Translations under genes and position numbers: made by a program | Part shown: in pieces, positions 27,658 to 35,771 of the stretch | How the letters are laid out: every line of letters starts with the position of its first letter | How positions within the stretch are numbered: the first letter of the stretch is position 1 | Origin: Arthrobacter sp. TMP15 | GTDB lineage: Bacteria; Actinomycetota; Actinomycetes; Actinomycetales; Micrococcaceae | Direction of reading: 5' to 3' | Assembly: GCF_039529835.1 (NCBI RefSeq) | Contig: NZ_CP154262.1 | Coordinates: forward strand, 2,418,001 to 2,482,000 | DNA length: 64,000 bases | Notes under the pieces: model-generated | Databases searched by the model: none | Seen by the model: the letters and a program-made list of their open reading frames with translations, nothing else | What the model was told of the DNA's origin: nothing

Positions 27658-29547
27658 CTAGTCCTCCTCGTCCCACACTGGGGTCATGTTCCTGGCAACT
27701 TGAATTTGATCATTGCTGACACCTGAGGGCACCATAGGCCAAACCATGGAGTCCGGGCTAACAACGAAATCGATGATCACTGGACGGTCATTGATGGCCA
27801 AGGCCGCTTCAATGGTGGCGTCAATGTCTTCAACGCGTTCGCAGCGCAGACCAACACAGCCATAGGCTTCAGCAAGCTTGACGAAGTCAGGGACCCGAAT
27901 GGTGTCGTGGCCGGTGTTCAGGTCCGTGTTTGAGTAGCGGCTGTTGTAGAACAGTGTCTGCCACTGGCGCACCATACCCAAAGAGGAGTTGTTGATGATG
28001 GCAACTTTGATCGGAATGTTGTTAATCCGGCAGGTGGCCAGCTCCTGGTTGGTCATCTGGAAACAGCCGTCACCGTCAATTGCCCAGACAACGCGGTCGG
28101 GGTTGCCAACCTTTGCTCCCATGGCAGCAGGCACCGAGTACCCCATGGTGCCAGCGCCTCCTGAGTTCAGCCAGGAACGGGGACGCTCGTACTTGATGAA
28201 CTGCGCCGCCCACATCTGGTGCTGGCCAACTCCGGCAGCATACACAGCCTCGGGACCTGACAATGCTCCGATGCGGGAGATGACGCGTTGAGGAGACATA
28301 AGCCCGTCTTCGGGCTCGGTCCAGCCCAGCGGGTACGTGTCACGCAGATTGCCCAGGAATGCCCACCAATCACCCAGATCCGGGGTGCCGTTGGCGTCCA
28401 GCTCCGTTTTGAGTGCGACGGTCAGGTCGGGGATGATTTCTTTCAAAGACCCCACGATCGGCACATCGGCCGTGCGGTTCTTGGAAATCTCCGCAGGGTC
28501 AATATCTGCGTGGATAACCTTTGCATGCGGTGCAAAGCTGCTGAGCACGCCGGTCACGCGGTCATCGAAGCGGGCGCCTAAGGTGATCAGCAGATCTGAC
28601 TGCTGCAGTGCCGTGACTGCGGAAACGGCGCCGTGCATGCCGGGCATGCCAACGTGCAGATGGTGCGAGTCCGGGAATGCTCCGCGAGCCATCAGAGTGG
28701 TGACGACGGGGATACCAGTGAGTTCCGCCAGTGCCATGAGCTCGGTGGCGGCGTTGGCCTTGATGACTCCCCCGCCAACATAAAGTACCGGCTTCTTTGA
28801 TTCACGGATCAACCGGGCAGCTTCACGCAACTGCTTGGAATGGCCGCGAAAAACCGGGCGGTAGCCGGGCAGGTCAATGACTGGCGGCCAGGAAAAGGTC
28901 ATTTGGCCTTGCTGGGCGTCCTTGGCCACGTCAACCAGAACGGGGCCGGGGCGCCCGGTGGAGGCGAGGTGAAATGCCTCGGCCAAAACGCGAGGGATGT
29001 CATTGGGGTCAGTCACTAAGTAGGAGTGTTTAGTGATCGGCATGGTGATGCCAACAATGTCTGCTTCCTGAAAAGCATCGGTGCCAATGACTGAACTGGA
29101 TACCTGGCCGGTGATAGCCACTAACGGAACCGAGTCCATGTGCGCGTCCATGATGGGCGTTACAAGGTTGGTGGCACCGGGGCCGGAAGTCGCAATACAA
29201 ACACCAACATTGCCTGTGACCTGTGCGTAGCCCTGGGCAGCGTGACCGGCGCCTTGTTCGTGTCGCACAAGAACGTGATTGAGGGAAGATGCCATGAGCG
29301 GGTCATACGTGGGAAGGATGGCTCCACCGGGCAAACCAAAAATGTCCTTGACACCAAGCTCTTCAAGGGCACGCACAAGCGCTTCGGAGCCTGTCATCTG
29401 AATAGGTGCCACAACATTGTTGGGACCTACGACGTCGGAGGCTGGCTTGAGGGTGCTCACTGCGCCAGAAGTGGTGCTGGCTTGGGCACCGTGTCCAGAG
29501 GATTTGGCTGCCATCAGCGATGGGCTGCCGGGCGTTCCTTTACTCAT
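27658..29547 (-). CDS. ilvB: Acetolactate synthase large (catalytic) subunit
   Basis: About 629 residues. ThDP/FAD enzyme making 2-acetolactate and 2-aceto-2-hydroxybutyrate. Seen: [15 protein letters not shown] with the downstream catalytic Glu in [16 protein letters not shown], and the ThDP motif starting [14 protein letters not shown] and ending [12 protein letters not shown]. The first about 45 residues (Ser/Thr/Ala-rich) precede the catalytic core. ATG 29547 (MSKGTPGS) has AAGGAAG 6-8 nt upstream; an ATG eight codons earlier (29571) is weaker. Preceded by an attenuator-like leader. Confidence 0.96.
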   Translation of the reverse strand: MSKGTPGSPSLMAAKSSGHGAQASTTSGAVSTLKPASDVVGPNNVVAPIQMTGSEALVRALEELGVKDIFGLPGGAILPTYDPLMASSLNHVLVRHEQGAGHAAQGYAQVTGNVGVCIATSGPGATNLVTPIMDAHMDSVPLVAITGQVSSSVIGTDAFQEADIVGITMPITKHSYLVTDPNDIPRVLAEAFHLASTGRPGPVLVDVAKDAQQGQMTFSWPPVIDLPGYRPVFRGHSKQLREAARLIRESKKPVLYVGGGVIKANAATELMALAELTGIPVVTTLMARGAFPDSHHLHVGMPGMHGAVSAVTALQQSDLLITLGARFDDRVTGVLSSFAPHAKVIHADIDPAEISKNRTADVPIVGSLKEIIPDLTVALKTELDANGTPDLGDWWAFLGNLRDTYPLGWTEPEDGLMSPQRVISRIGALSGPEAVYAAGVGQHQMWAAQFIKYERPRSWLNSGGAGTMGYSVPAAMGAKVGNPDRVVWAIDGDGCFQMTNQELATCRINNIPIKVAIINNSSLGMVRQWQTLFYNSRYSNTDLNTGHDTIRVPDFVKLAEAYGCVGLRCERVEDIDATIEAALAINDRPVIIDFVVSPDSMVWPMVPSGVSNDQIQVARNMTPVWDEED

Positions 29548-29652
29548 CGGTTCTTCCTTCGGGAAACTCATGCTCTTAGGTGTTTCTTATTTATTTGCGT
29601 TCAGTTCTGGGTGCCGAACGCAGTTATACGAGTTGCCGCTGGTGGTGGAAAC

Positions 29653-29692
29653 AAAAAGAACCCCTCAGCCCATAAGGCTCTCAGCGAGGGGT
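29653..29692 (-). terminator. Attenuator-type hairpin in the ilvB leader
   Basis: On the ilvB strand ACCCCTC ... GAGGGGT with an inner AGCC/GGCT pair is followed by TTCTTTTTG, an intrinsic terminator 106 bp before the ilvB start and within its own transcript. A terminator between promoter and first gene is the mark of transcription attenuation, known for actinobacterial ilvB leaders. Its 5' arm overlaps the end of a candidate leader peptide (29681-29758). Confidence 0.7.
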
Positions 29693-29758
29693 ATGCACGT
29701 GTCGTGAAGTTCTCTCATTGGAGAACGCCACTGGAGCCATGACCATGGGTGCGGTCAT
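29681..29758 (-). CDS. Candidate ilvB leader peptide (25 codons)
   Basis: A 25-codon frame starting MTAPMVMAPVAFSN stops (TGA 29683-29681) inside the 5' arm of the attenuator hairpin, the geometry expected of a ribosome-controlled attenuator. It has four Val codons but no Ile or Leu run, unlike classical ilv leaders. A weak GAGGCG precedes the ATG. A second short frame lies just upstream, so which is used is open. Confidence 0.35.
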   Translation of the reverse strand: MTAPMVMAPVAFSNERTSRHVHTPR

Positions 29759-29771
29759 TTCGCCTCACGCG

Positions 29772-29804
29772 CTAGCTAATGACGCTTGGAAGCTTTCGTT
29801 GCAT
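29772..29804 (-). CDS. Alternative short ilvB leader peptide (10 codons)
   Basis: MQRKLPSVIS, ending in Leu-Pro-Ser-Val-Ile-Ser before TAG, with GGGAG about 9 nt upstream on the ilvB strand. It contains one Leu, one Val and one Ile codon in a short peptide, as a control peptide might. It ends 80 nt before the terminator hairpin, so an intermediate RNA structure would be needed. Confidence 0.25.
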   Translation of the reverse strand: MQRKLPSVIS

Positions 29805-29857
29805 GTGTGTAAGTCTCCCGTTTTCAACGCTTAAGTGTCAAACAGCGAACGATACCG

Positions 29858-29869
29858 TCTCACTATATG
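29858..29869 (-). promoter_or_regulatory. Candidate ilvB promoter -10 and LtbR/NdgR-like site
   Basis: On the ilvB strand CATATAGTGAGA matches the recalled LtbR consensus CA[TC]ATAGTGxGA at every specified base and contains TATAGT, a good -10. A separate TTGACA lies downstream (29841-29836) without a clear -10. If the -10 is used, the leader is about 310 nt and includes both short peptides and the attenuator. Confidence 0.4.
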
Positions 29870-29919
29870 GACCCGAAGTCCACTCTGTGGGCAGGTGCTT
29901 CGGATGGTCACGAACGGGA

Positions 29920-29956
29920 CCCCGTAAAGTAGCTCCCTACCTGCCACTCTACGGGG
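29920..29956 (-). terminator. Possible hairpin downstream of ilvD
   Basis: CCCCGTA (29920-29926) and TACGGGG (29950-29956) form a 7-bp stem with a 23-nt loop holding a small inner pair, 17 bp after the ilvD stop. No T-run; weak candidate for the ilvD transcript end or for an ilvB upstream element. Confidence 0.35.
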
Positions 29957-29972
29957 AGGAATGCGCTTACCT

Positions 29973-31721
29973 CTAGCTGCAATAGGCGCCCGTCGAAGCG
30001 CTGTTGACCAACTTTGCATACTTAGCCAAAACGCCTGTCGTGAACTTGGCCGGCAATGGTGTCCAACCAATTTTGCGGGACTCCAATTCGGCGTCGTCAA
30101 CCAGTAGGTCAAAACTGCGATTCCCAATATCAACACGAATCTTGTCCCCGTCGCGGACAAAAGCGATGGGACCGCCGTCGACCGCTTCAGGGGCAACGTG
30201 GCCAATGCACAGCCCCGTGGTGCCCCCGGAGAACCGGCCGTCGGTGAGCAAGAGAACGTCTTTACCCAGCCCGGCACCCTTAATGGCACCGGTAATGGCA
30301 AGCATCTCTCGCATCCCCGGCCCACCTTTGGGGCCTTCATAGCGAATAACGACCACGTCACCGGCCTGAATTTCGCCCTTTTCCAAAGCCTGCAGGGCAC
30401 CCTGCTCACGCTCAAACACACGGGCGGTACCTTCAAAGATGTCAAGGTCGAACCCGGCACTTTTAACGACGGCACCCTCCGGTGCCATGGAACCGTGCAA
30501 AATGGTGATTCCACCGGTTTTGTGAATCGGGTTATCCATAGCCCGCAGGACCTTGCCATCTGGATCCGGCGGGTTGATCTCAGCCAGATTCTCGGCAACT
30601 GTTTTGCCCGTAACGGTGAGAGCATCACCATGGAGGAGGCCGGCGTCGAGCAGGGCCTTCATAATCACAGGCACACCGCCAATCTTATCGACGTCGAACA
30701 TCACGTAGCGGCCAAAAGGCTTGAGATCACCCAGGTGCGGGACCTTATCGCCGATCCGGTTGAAGTCATCCAGGCTCAGATCCACCTCGGCTTCGCGAGC
30801 AATGGCCAGCAAGTGCAGCACGGCATTGGTGGAACCGCCAAATGCCATGGTGACGGCGATGGCGTTTTCAAAGGCTTTCTTCGTCATGATGTCGCGGGCG
30901 CGGATGCCCTTTTCAAGCAGGTGCACCACGGCTTCACCGGACTTGCGCGCATACATGTCACGACGGCGGTCGGCGCTTGGCGGGGCGGCGGAGCCTGGCA
31001 GGGACATGCCTAGCGCTTCGCCGATGCAGGCCATTGTATTTGCTGTGTACATTCCACCGCATGCGCCTTCGCCGGGGCAGATGGCGCGCTCAATGGCGTC
31101 AAGATCCTTCAAACTCATGGTGCCTGCGGCGCAGGCGCCGACGGCTTCGAAGGCGTCAATCAAGGTGACTTCCTTCTCCGTGCCATCCTCCAGCTTTGCA
31201 AAGCCGGGCATGATTGAACCGGCATAGAGGAAGACGCTGGCAAGATTCAGCCGGGCGGCGGCCATGAGCATGCCGGGCAAGGACTTATCGCAACCGGCCA
31301 GCAGCACGGAGCCGTCCAAACGCTCAGCCATCATGACCGTTTCCACAGAGTCGGCAATGACCTCACGCGAAACTAGGGAGAAGTGCATTCCCTCATGACC
31401 CATGGAGATTCCGTCGGAGACCGAAATGGTGCCGAATTGCATGGGGAAGCCGTCGGCTGCGAAAACACCTTCTTTGGCACCTTGAGCAAGGCGGTTCAGG
31501 GAGAGGTTGCAGGGCGTGATCTCATTCCAAGAGCTAGCCACACCAATCTGAGGCTTCCTGAAATCGTCATCTCCCATGCCCACAGCACGGAACATGCCGC
31601 GCGCTGGGGCGGCATGAATACCGTCCGTAACAACCCGGCTCCGGGGTTTGATGTCCGGCTTGCCATCGGCGGTACGGATGATGCCCTCTGATGATTCCGC
31701 TGAATTGATATTCACACTCAT
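29973..31721 (-). CDS. ilvD: Dihydroxy-acid dehydratase
   Basis: About 582 residues. Fe-S enzyme that dehydrates dihydroxy acids to the keto acids of valine, isoleucine and leucine. Seen: [33 protein letters not shown] and [20 protein letters not shown], the three Cys positions that hold the cluster, and [17 protein letters not shown] near the C-terminus. ATG 31721 ([10 protein letters not shown]) was chosen; ATG 31730 adds three residues and neither has a strong Shine-Dalgarno. Lies upstream of ilvB on the same strand with a 425-bp gap, so the two are probably separate transcripts. Confidence 0.95.
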   Translation of the reverse strand: MSVNINSAESSEGIIRTADGKPDIKPRSRVVTDGIHAAPARGMFRAVGMGDDDFRKPQIGVASSWNEITPCNLSLNRLAQGAKEGVFAADGFPMQFGTISVSDGISMGHEGMHFSLVSREVIADSVETVMMAERLDGSVLLAGCDKSLPGMLMAAARLNLASVFLYAGSIMPGFAKLEDGTEKEVTLIDAFEAVGACAAGTMSLKDLDAIERAICPGEGACGGMYTANTMACIGEALGMSLPGSAAPPSADRRRDMYARKSGEAVVHLLEKGIRARDIMTKKAFENAIAVTMAFGGSTNAVLHLLAIAREAEVDLSLDDFNRIGDKVPHLGDLKPFGRYVMFDVDKIGGVPVIMKALLDAGLLHGDALTVTGKTVAENLAEINPPDPDGKVLRAMDNPIHKTGGITILHGSMAPEGAVVKSAGFDLDIFEGTARVFEREQGALQALEKGEIQAGDVVVIRYEGPKGGPGMREMLAITGAIKGAGLGKDVLLLTDGRFSGGTTGLCIGHVAPEAVDGGPIAFVRDGDKIRVDIGNRSFDLLVDDAELESRKIGWTPLPAKFTTGVLAKYAKLVNSASTGAYCS

Positions 31722-32053
31722 GAGCGCCATTCTATGGCTGAAGTAGCGACAGAGGCCACCATTAAACTTTGTTCCCCTGCCGCGCTTCATAAAGTTGACA
31801 CAAGCCAGTAGGCCACGCGCAGGGTTCAACGGAGAGGACCCAACGCGGAGTGGAGGAAACTTTTATGGTGGCTTTTCTGCACCTAAACCTGTGTCTTCAC
31901 AGGGAAGAGCGGGAGATTTAGTGTGATACACAACTCAAAACCGGCAAAAGCTGAGACTTCGATTTCACACGGAACCAAAAAGGCCGTATAGTTTCATGTC
32001 GTTGCGAGGAACACGATGGACACAAACCGAAGTGCTTCTACGCGGTGAAAGTT
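31722..32053. other. Intergenic region between ilvD and the tRNA-Lys genes
   Basis: 332 bp that must hold the ilvD promoter (minus) and the tRNA promoter (plus, 31964-31992). It also has an 18-codon plus-strand frame at 31865-31921 (MVAFLHLNLCLHREEREI) with GGAGG 8 nt upstream, and a small hairpin CCTGTG-TCTT-CACAGG inside it. No larger gene is present. Confidence 0.6.
31964..31992 (+). promoter_or_regulatory. Promoter of the tRNA-Lys unit
   Basis: TTCACA (31964-31969), 17 bp, TATAGT (31987-31992): near-consensus sigma-70-type elements with the ideal spacing, 61 bp before the mature 5' end of the first tRNA. Confidence 0.65.
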
Positions 32054-32126
32054 GCACCCCTAGCTCAATTGGCAGAGCAATTGACTCTTAATCAATGGGT
32101 TTCCGGTTCAAGTCCGGAGGGGTGCA
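32054..32126 (+). tRNA. tRNA-Lys(CTT), first copy
   Basis: 73 nt cloverleaf: acceptor GCACCCC/GGGGTGC, D stem GCTC/GAGC, anticodon stem ATTGA/TCAAT with loop CTCTTAA (anticodon CTT, reads AAG), T stem TCCGG/CCGGA with loop TTCAAGT, discriminator A. CCA is not encoded. All stems pair perfectly. Own promoter upstream and terminator downstream. Confidence 0.97.
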
Positions 32127-32135
32127 CTGGTATTG

Positions 32136-32177
32136 CCGCTCCAGCGCTGGTAACAACCGGTGTTGGTGCGGTTTTTT
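32136..32177 (+). terminator. Terminator after first tRNA-Lys
   Basis: CCGCTCCAGCGCTGGT pairs, with G-T pairs and mismatches, with ACCGGTGTTGGTGCGG, followed by TTTTTT. Related in sequence to the terminator after the second copy. Confidence 0.75.
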
Positions 32178-32207
32178 ACTGCAAAGAGAAATACATAAGA
32201 ATAGTCT

Positions 32208-32280
32208 GCACCCCTAGCTCAATTGGCAGAGCAATTGACTCTTAATCAATGGGTTTCCGGTTCAAGTCCGGAGGGGTGCA
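32208..32280 (+). tRNA. tRNA-Lys(CTT), second copy, adjacent to the prophage
   Basis: Identical over all 73 nt to the copy at 32054-32126. No strong promoter is visible in the 30 bp between the preceding terminator and this gene. The phage integrase gene lies 119 bp downstream, so the 3' part of this gene is the likely attachment core. Confidence 0.96.
32208..32280. other. Candidate attL within the second tRNA-Lys
   Basis: Tyrosine integrases commonly use the 3' half of a tRNA, and the integrase gene here points toward this tRNA end. The core would lie somewhere in the tRNA 3' portion; the matching attR must lie beyond 64000, so the core length cannot be defined from this window. Confidence 0.55.
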
Positions 32281-32286
32281 CAGGGT

Positions 32287-32333
32287 AAAACCGCTCCAAC
32301 ACTGGCAAGCGCCGGGGTTGGAGCGGTTTTTTT
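32287..32333 (+). terminator. Terminator after second tRNA-Lys
   Basis: AAAACCGCTCCAAC and GTTGGAGCGGTTTT are perfect 14-nt arms around a 16-nt loop, followed by more T residues. Strong intrinsic terminator, possibly bidirectional, so it could also end the integrase transcript coming from the right. Confidence 0.85.
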
Positions 32334-32356
32334 ATTTAACGCTTAATGCTCCAGGT

Positions 32357-32378
32357 CCACGCTTATTCCACGCTTATT
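32357..32378. repeat. Tandem 11-bp repeat beside the integrase gene
   Basis: CCACGCTTATT occurs twice in direct succession (32357-32367 and 32368-32378), with a similar AACGCTTAATG about 20 bp upstream. Short direct repeats next to an att core are typical arm-type binding sites for tyrosine integrases; the assignment is inference. Confidence 0.45.
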
Positions 32379-32398
32379 CCGTGACTTCTGGTGAAAAA

Positions 32399-33532
32399 TC
32401 AGGCCTTCGCGGGTCGTTTCGTGACCCACTTGTCCAGCGTCGAGCTCGCGTCCGGGGCCAATTTATCCCTAGCGATGTAGTGCTTCTTGGTCACGGCGTC
32501 CGAGCTGTGGCCCAGCTGCAGCGAGGCAGCCACGGAGCCGGACTCGCGCTCGATGAGTGTGGCCACTGCCTTCCGGAAGCTTCGCGGCTGGACGTAGGCC
32601 CACTTCTCCCCACGCGCGTCACGCCACTGTCGGCGGAAGTTAGACGGCTCCATGAGGTCACCAGACCGGCTGGCGAAGACCAGGTCAGACTTCGCCGACA
32701 GCCGCCGGCGCCGGAGTACCTTGGTGCCAAAGTACGGCAGCGTGAGAATGCGCTCGCCGGACTCCGACTTGGGATAGTCCTGCCGGTGCAGACCCTTGAC
32801 TGAGTCGCGCTTCACCGTGCCCGTGACCTCGATGGTGTTGGCGTTGAAGTCAATGTCACTGAACCGCAGCGCCAGCAACTCCCCCGGCCGCAGCCCGGTG
32901 GCCAGGAAGACATCCACCGAGTCCCGCACCTGGTCACGCCCGGGACGTTCTTTGGCCCACCGTTCGATGTCAGCCCGCAGAGCCTGAACCTCGTCAACAC
33001 TCAGCGCGGTGACTTTCTTCTTCTCTTGGGCGACCATCAGCACCTCCCCCACCGGGTTGACCGTGATGGCGTCATGCCTGACGGCCATGCCAAACATCAG
33101 GGACAGCACCGTGCGCGTCATGCGGGCAGTCGTAGGGGTCTTTGCCTGCAGCGCTCGCAGGAAGGCTTCTAGGCGGCCTGTGGTGGCTTCGTGGATTGCG
33201 AGGTCTCCCAGGGCGGGGACGATGTGCTTGTCTACTTTGTCCTGGTACTGGTCGGCGGTGGCTGTGGACTGGCTCAGCGTGCGGAGCCACAGCAGGGCCA
33301 GCTGGGCGATGGTGGTGTGCCTGGTGATGTCCTCTCCGCCAACGCGGCCGCGGTTCTTCAGCTTCTCTTGGAGTCGGAGTTTTGCTTTGCCCTGGGCCGG
33401 GGCTGAGGCGGTGACTTGCCTGGTCTCGCCGTCCGTGTCCCGGTAGCGGCACTGCGCTTGCCAGCTGTTGCCGACTCTGACCACGTTGATGTCGCCGTGA
33501 GCCCCGATGGGGAGTTTTGGCCTGCCTCGCAT
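32399..33532 (-). CDS. int: Phage tyrosine integrase
   Basis: 377 residues. N-terminal AP2-like arm-binding region (GNSWQAQCRYRDTDGETRQV), core-binding SAM-like domain (about 75-165), catalytic domain from about 175. Catalytic residues: Arg in ATGLRPGELLALR (about 213), Lys in YPKSESGERIL, Arg of the third motif in PRSFRKAVATLIE, His in LQLGHSS and Tyr in KKHY (about 351). The third motif is RSFR where HxxR is usual. Catalyses integration and excision at tRNA-Lys. Reads toward the tRNA, the common arrangement. Confidence 0.96.
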   Translation of the reverse strand: MRGRPKLPIGAHGDINVVRVGNSWQAQCRYRDTDGETRQVTASAPAQGKAKLRLQEKLKNRGRVGGEDITRHTTIAQLALLWLRTLSQSTATADQYQDKVDKHIVPALGDLAIHEATTGRLEAFLRALQAKTPTTARMTRTVLSLMFGMAVRHDAITVNPVGEVLMVAQEKKKVTALSVDEVQALRADIERWAKERPGRDQVRDSVDVFLATGLRPGELLALRFSDIDFNANTIEVTGTVKRDSVKGLHRQDYPKSESGERILTLPYFGTKVLRRRRLSAKSDLVFASRSGDLMEPSNFRRQWRDARGEKWAYVQPRSFRKAVATLIERESGSVAASLQLGHSSDAVTKKHYIARDKLAPDASSTLDKWVTKRPAKA

Positions 33533-33562
33533 GGCATGTCCTGTCTGATCAACCCGGAAGGG

Positions 33563-33970
33563 TTAGCGTGTTTGGTGCTCGACAAGAGACAGCTGTGCTG
33601 CTTCTTGGGGCGTGAGTGTTTGGATTCTGTCGGTGACGACTTCAGGGGTGACCCAGAGATCTTCGGCCAGCTCATCAATGGAGGCGGCCCAGGCAGCGTG
33701 TGTGCAGAGTGCTTCTATGGGGATGAGGCGTCGCGCGGTTTCGGCGCGGACCTCGTATTCAATCCTCGGCGCTTGGCAGCCGGCATGCCCCAGCTCCATG
33801 TGGACGAGCTCGTGCACCAGTGTGCACCGCCGCTCGTCTTGCTGGAGTCTGCTATCCAACCAGATTACTCGCAGACCGTCTGTGCGCCCAGGGGCACCGT
33901 CGGGCATGCGAACAAAGCTGATGTGTATGTGTGTAAGCCGCCGAAGCGCTCCCCAAGGATCGAACATCAT
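33563..33970 (-). CDS. ImmA/IrrE-family metallopeptidase
   Basis: 135 residues with the zinc-protease motif HELVHMELGH (about residues 52-61). ImmA-type proteins cleave phage or ICE repressors to start induction; here it lies in the lysogeny operon with repressor and integrase, so cleavage of the repressor encoded two genes upstream is the likely role. ATG pair at 33970/33967; the exact start is open. Confidence 0.9.
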   Translation of the reverse strand: MMFDPWGALRRLTHIHISFVRMPDGAPGRTDGLRVIWLDSRLQQDERRCTLVHELVHMELGHAGCQAPRIEYEVRAETARRLIPIEALCTHAAWAASIDELAEDLWVTPEVVTDRIQTLTPQEAAQLSLVEHQTR

Positions 33971-34052
33971 TCAGACACTAGACCTAGGTTCTGACAAACT
34001 ACGGGAACATAGATACTAAAACTACACAGGGCGGTTTATGACACGGCTGTGC

Positions 34053-34946
34053 TTAGCCGTTCGCCAGGGTGAGAAGGTCGCGGAAGTCTTTCTCCGTGAT
34101 GATCTTTATGTCCTGGCCGGCGGCTATGTAGGTGCGGGCTTTCGCTTCTTTGCCCGTCCCGGTGGTTGCTGCCACCAGGTGTGTGGTCTTCTTCGTGACG
34201 CCGTTGCCACAGCTGGCACCATGCTTAGCGACGGCGGCCATGGCGTCGTCGCGCTCCATGGTCTCCATGTTTCCGGTGAAGACGAAGACCTGCCCGTACA
34301 GCGGGTTGGTTTCGTCGGCGTCCGCTGCTGCTTGTGGCAGGTCTGACAGCTTCTTGGACGTCCATTCCTTCGGCTGGCTTCGGCCCGAAGCCTTGGTAGT
34401 GGCAGCAGCGGACCAGAGGCCCTCCATGGTGTCCTGCCCAAAAAGTCGGGCCATTTGAAGTACAACGCCGGCGCATGCCATCGCATCAGCAGCAGCATTG
34501 TGGTGGTCGGTGAGGGATACGCCGAGTGAGCCGGCCACTGTGGGCAGCTTGTAGTCGATCAGTTGCATGCGTCCCTGGGCAAGCTGCAATGAGCACAGGA
34601 ATTCAGGGGTCGGGACTGCAAGACCATGGATGGCGGTTGTGGCTTCGAAGACGCTCTGATCAAAGGAGGAATTGTGAGCAACCAGGGGCGTGCCGTCGAT
34701 GAAGGCCATGACGGGCAGTAGGAGTTGGTCCCATGTCGGCGCACCTGCGACCTGCTGGGCAGTGATGCCGTGGACCCTCACGTTGTGCGGGGCAAACTCT
34801 GCATGTTCTGCATGTGGCCGGATCAGGCTACGAGCAGTCCCGATGATCTTGCCGTCCACAACCCGAGCCAGTCCAACGGAGCATGCCGAGGCCCGGCGGC
34901 CGTTGGCCGTCTCGAAGTCGATCGCGGTGAAAGTCAGTCCCGTCAT
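34053..34946 (-). CDS. DnaQ-like 3'-5' exonuclease fused to a BRCT domain
   Basis: 297 residues. DEDDh nuclease: Exo I FTAIDFETANG (Asp10, Glu12), Exo II LVAHNSSFDQSVFE near 95-108, Exo III HHNAAADAMACAG near 148-160. After a linker, a C-terminal BRCT domain (about 215-294) begins GQVFVFTGNMETMERDDAMAA and continues through KKTTHLVAATTGTGKEAKAR, as in NAD-dependent ligases and DnaQ-BRCT exonucleases. Its start overlaps the repressor stop as ATGA, so it is expected to be made in the lysogen. It could process host or invading DNA; its phage role is unknown. Confidence 0.88.
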   Translation of the reverse strand: MTGLTFTAIDFETANGRRASACSVGLARVVDGKIIGTARSLIRPHAEHAEFAPHNVRVHGITAQQVAGAPTWDQLLLPVMAFIDGTPLVAHNSSFDQSVFEATTAIHGLAVPTPEFLCSLQLAQGRMQLIDYKLPTVAGSLGVSLTDHHNAAADAMACAGVVLQMARLFGQDTMEGLWSAAATTKASGRSQPKEWTSKKLSDLPQAAADADETNPLYGQVFVFTGNMETMERDDAMAAVAKHGASCGNGVTKKTTHLVAATTGTGKEAKARTYIAAGQDIKIITEKDFRDLLTLANG

Positions 34947-35545
34947 TGGTCCCCCTCAATATCCTGCGACTCTTCGCCGCGTTTTTGCCAACGCTCGTCG
35001 TCCTCGGCGCCCAGGTTGCGGGAGCCGTCGGCGGCGAGTTCGAAGTAGTTGGCCGGCAACGGAATGTTACCGGCGCTGTCTGCATCTGGGTGGGCGTGCG
35101 GATCCACATAAGGGACCTTCACAGCCTTGGGGTTGGCAGGGCTTTCCCCTGCCTGGTTCATATGGGTGGGATGCTGTTCGACATTGCCCACCACCTCCTT
35201 GTTCATGTCAACGAGGACCCGCAGCATGTCGATCGCGGCCTTCCGTGCTTTCGCGGGAAGGTTATCGACACCTGGTGGTAGTTCCTCTGCAAAGGGAGGA
35301 CCGGGGACGGGTTGTCCCGCGGCCATGAATGCGACCTCGTCCTTGACGCCGGCCAGCCACGCAATCGCACGGATGGTCTCATCCGTTGGAGTGGACTTGT
35401 AGGTACCGCTCCGAATCTGGCCAAGCGTTGTATAGACAACCTTGTGGCCATGCGCCTTGGCGATGCTGCCAAGTTGGCGCACTGAGGTCTGATGCTTGGC
35501 CACGGCCAGGTCAACCAGCTCTCGTAGGCTTTGAGGTTCATTCAC
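34943..35545 (-). CDS. Probable phage immunity repressor (HTH)
   Basis: 200 residues. N-terminal region SLRELVDLAVAKHQTSVRQL then VVYTTLGQIRSGTYKSTPTD fits an XRE-like DNA-binding domain; the middle has LPPGVDNLPAKARKAAIDML typical of actinophage repressors; the C-terminal third is charged and probably disordered. First gene of the leftward lysogeny operon (repressor, DnaQ-BRCT, ImmA, integrase). Divergent from a Cro-like gene across the operator region 35600-35697, which supports the repressor call. Confidence 0.82.
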   Translation of the reverse strand: MNEPQSLRELVDLAVAKHQTSVRQLGSIAKAHGHKVVYTTLGQIRSGTYKSTPTDETIRAIAWLAGVKDEVAFMAAGQPVPGPPFAEELPPGVDNLPAKARKAAIDMLRVLVDMNKEVVGNVEQHPTHMNQAGESPANPKAVKVPYVDPHAHPDADSAGNIPLPANYFELAADGSRNLGAEDDERWQKRGEESQDIEGDQ

Positions 35546-35599
35546 GACGCCGACTCTTCCCTTTGCAACGACACTTGAGGAAGTGCCGAAAATGTTTTG

Positions 35600-35697
35600 T
35601 TGACAAGTAACTACCCCATCTTTGCAGAACCCGCGCGGGTTTCCTCGCTAGTCGGGTTGACAAGCTAGTGATAAACAATGCATGATGTACTTGTCAA
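35600..35697. promoter_or_regulatory. Lysogeny switch region with three TTGACAAG sites
   Basis: TTGACAAG lies at 35600-35607 and 35657-35664 (plus) and as its complement at 35690-35697. The last two form an inverted pair 25 bp apart. Each contains TTGACA, a -35 hexamer, so repressor binding and promoter recognition would coincide. A 12-bp palindrome ACCCGCGCGGGT (35629-35640) sits between the first two. Sites inferred from repetition and position. Confidence 0.6.
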
Positions 35698-35771
35698 AGC
35701 GAAACAAGAAGGGAATACTGATCATGCGACATACCCGCCGCACACTTTCAATCGTTCGTAAGGAGACCTGG

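Noticed and set aside
29653-29870. T-box riboswitch before ilvB
   Set aside because: No T-box sequence (TGG-type 14-nt motif) or specifier loop was recognised; a terminator alone fits peptide attenuation better.
32054-32126. First tRNA-Lys as attL
   Set aside because: Another complete tRNA and its terminator lie between it and the phage genes, and the intervening 81 bp show no phage features.
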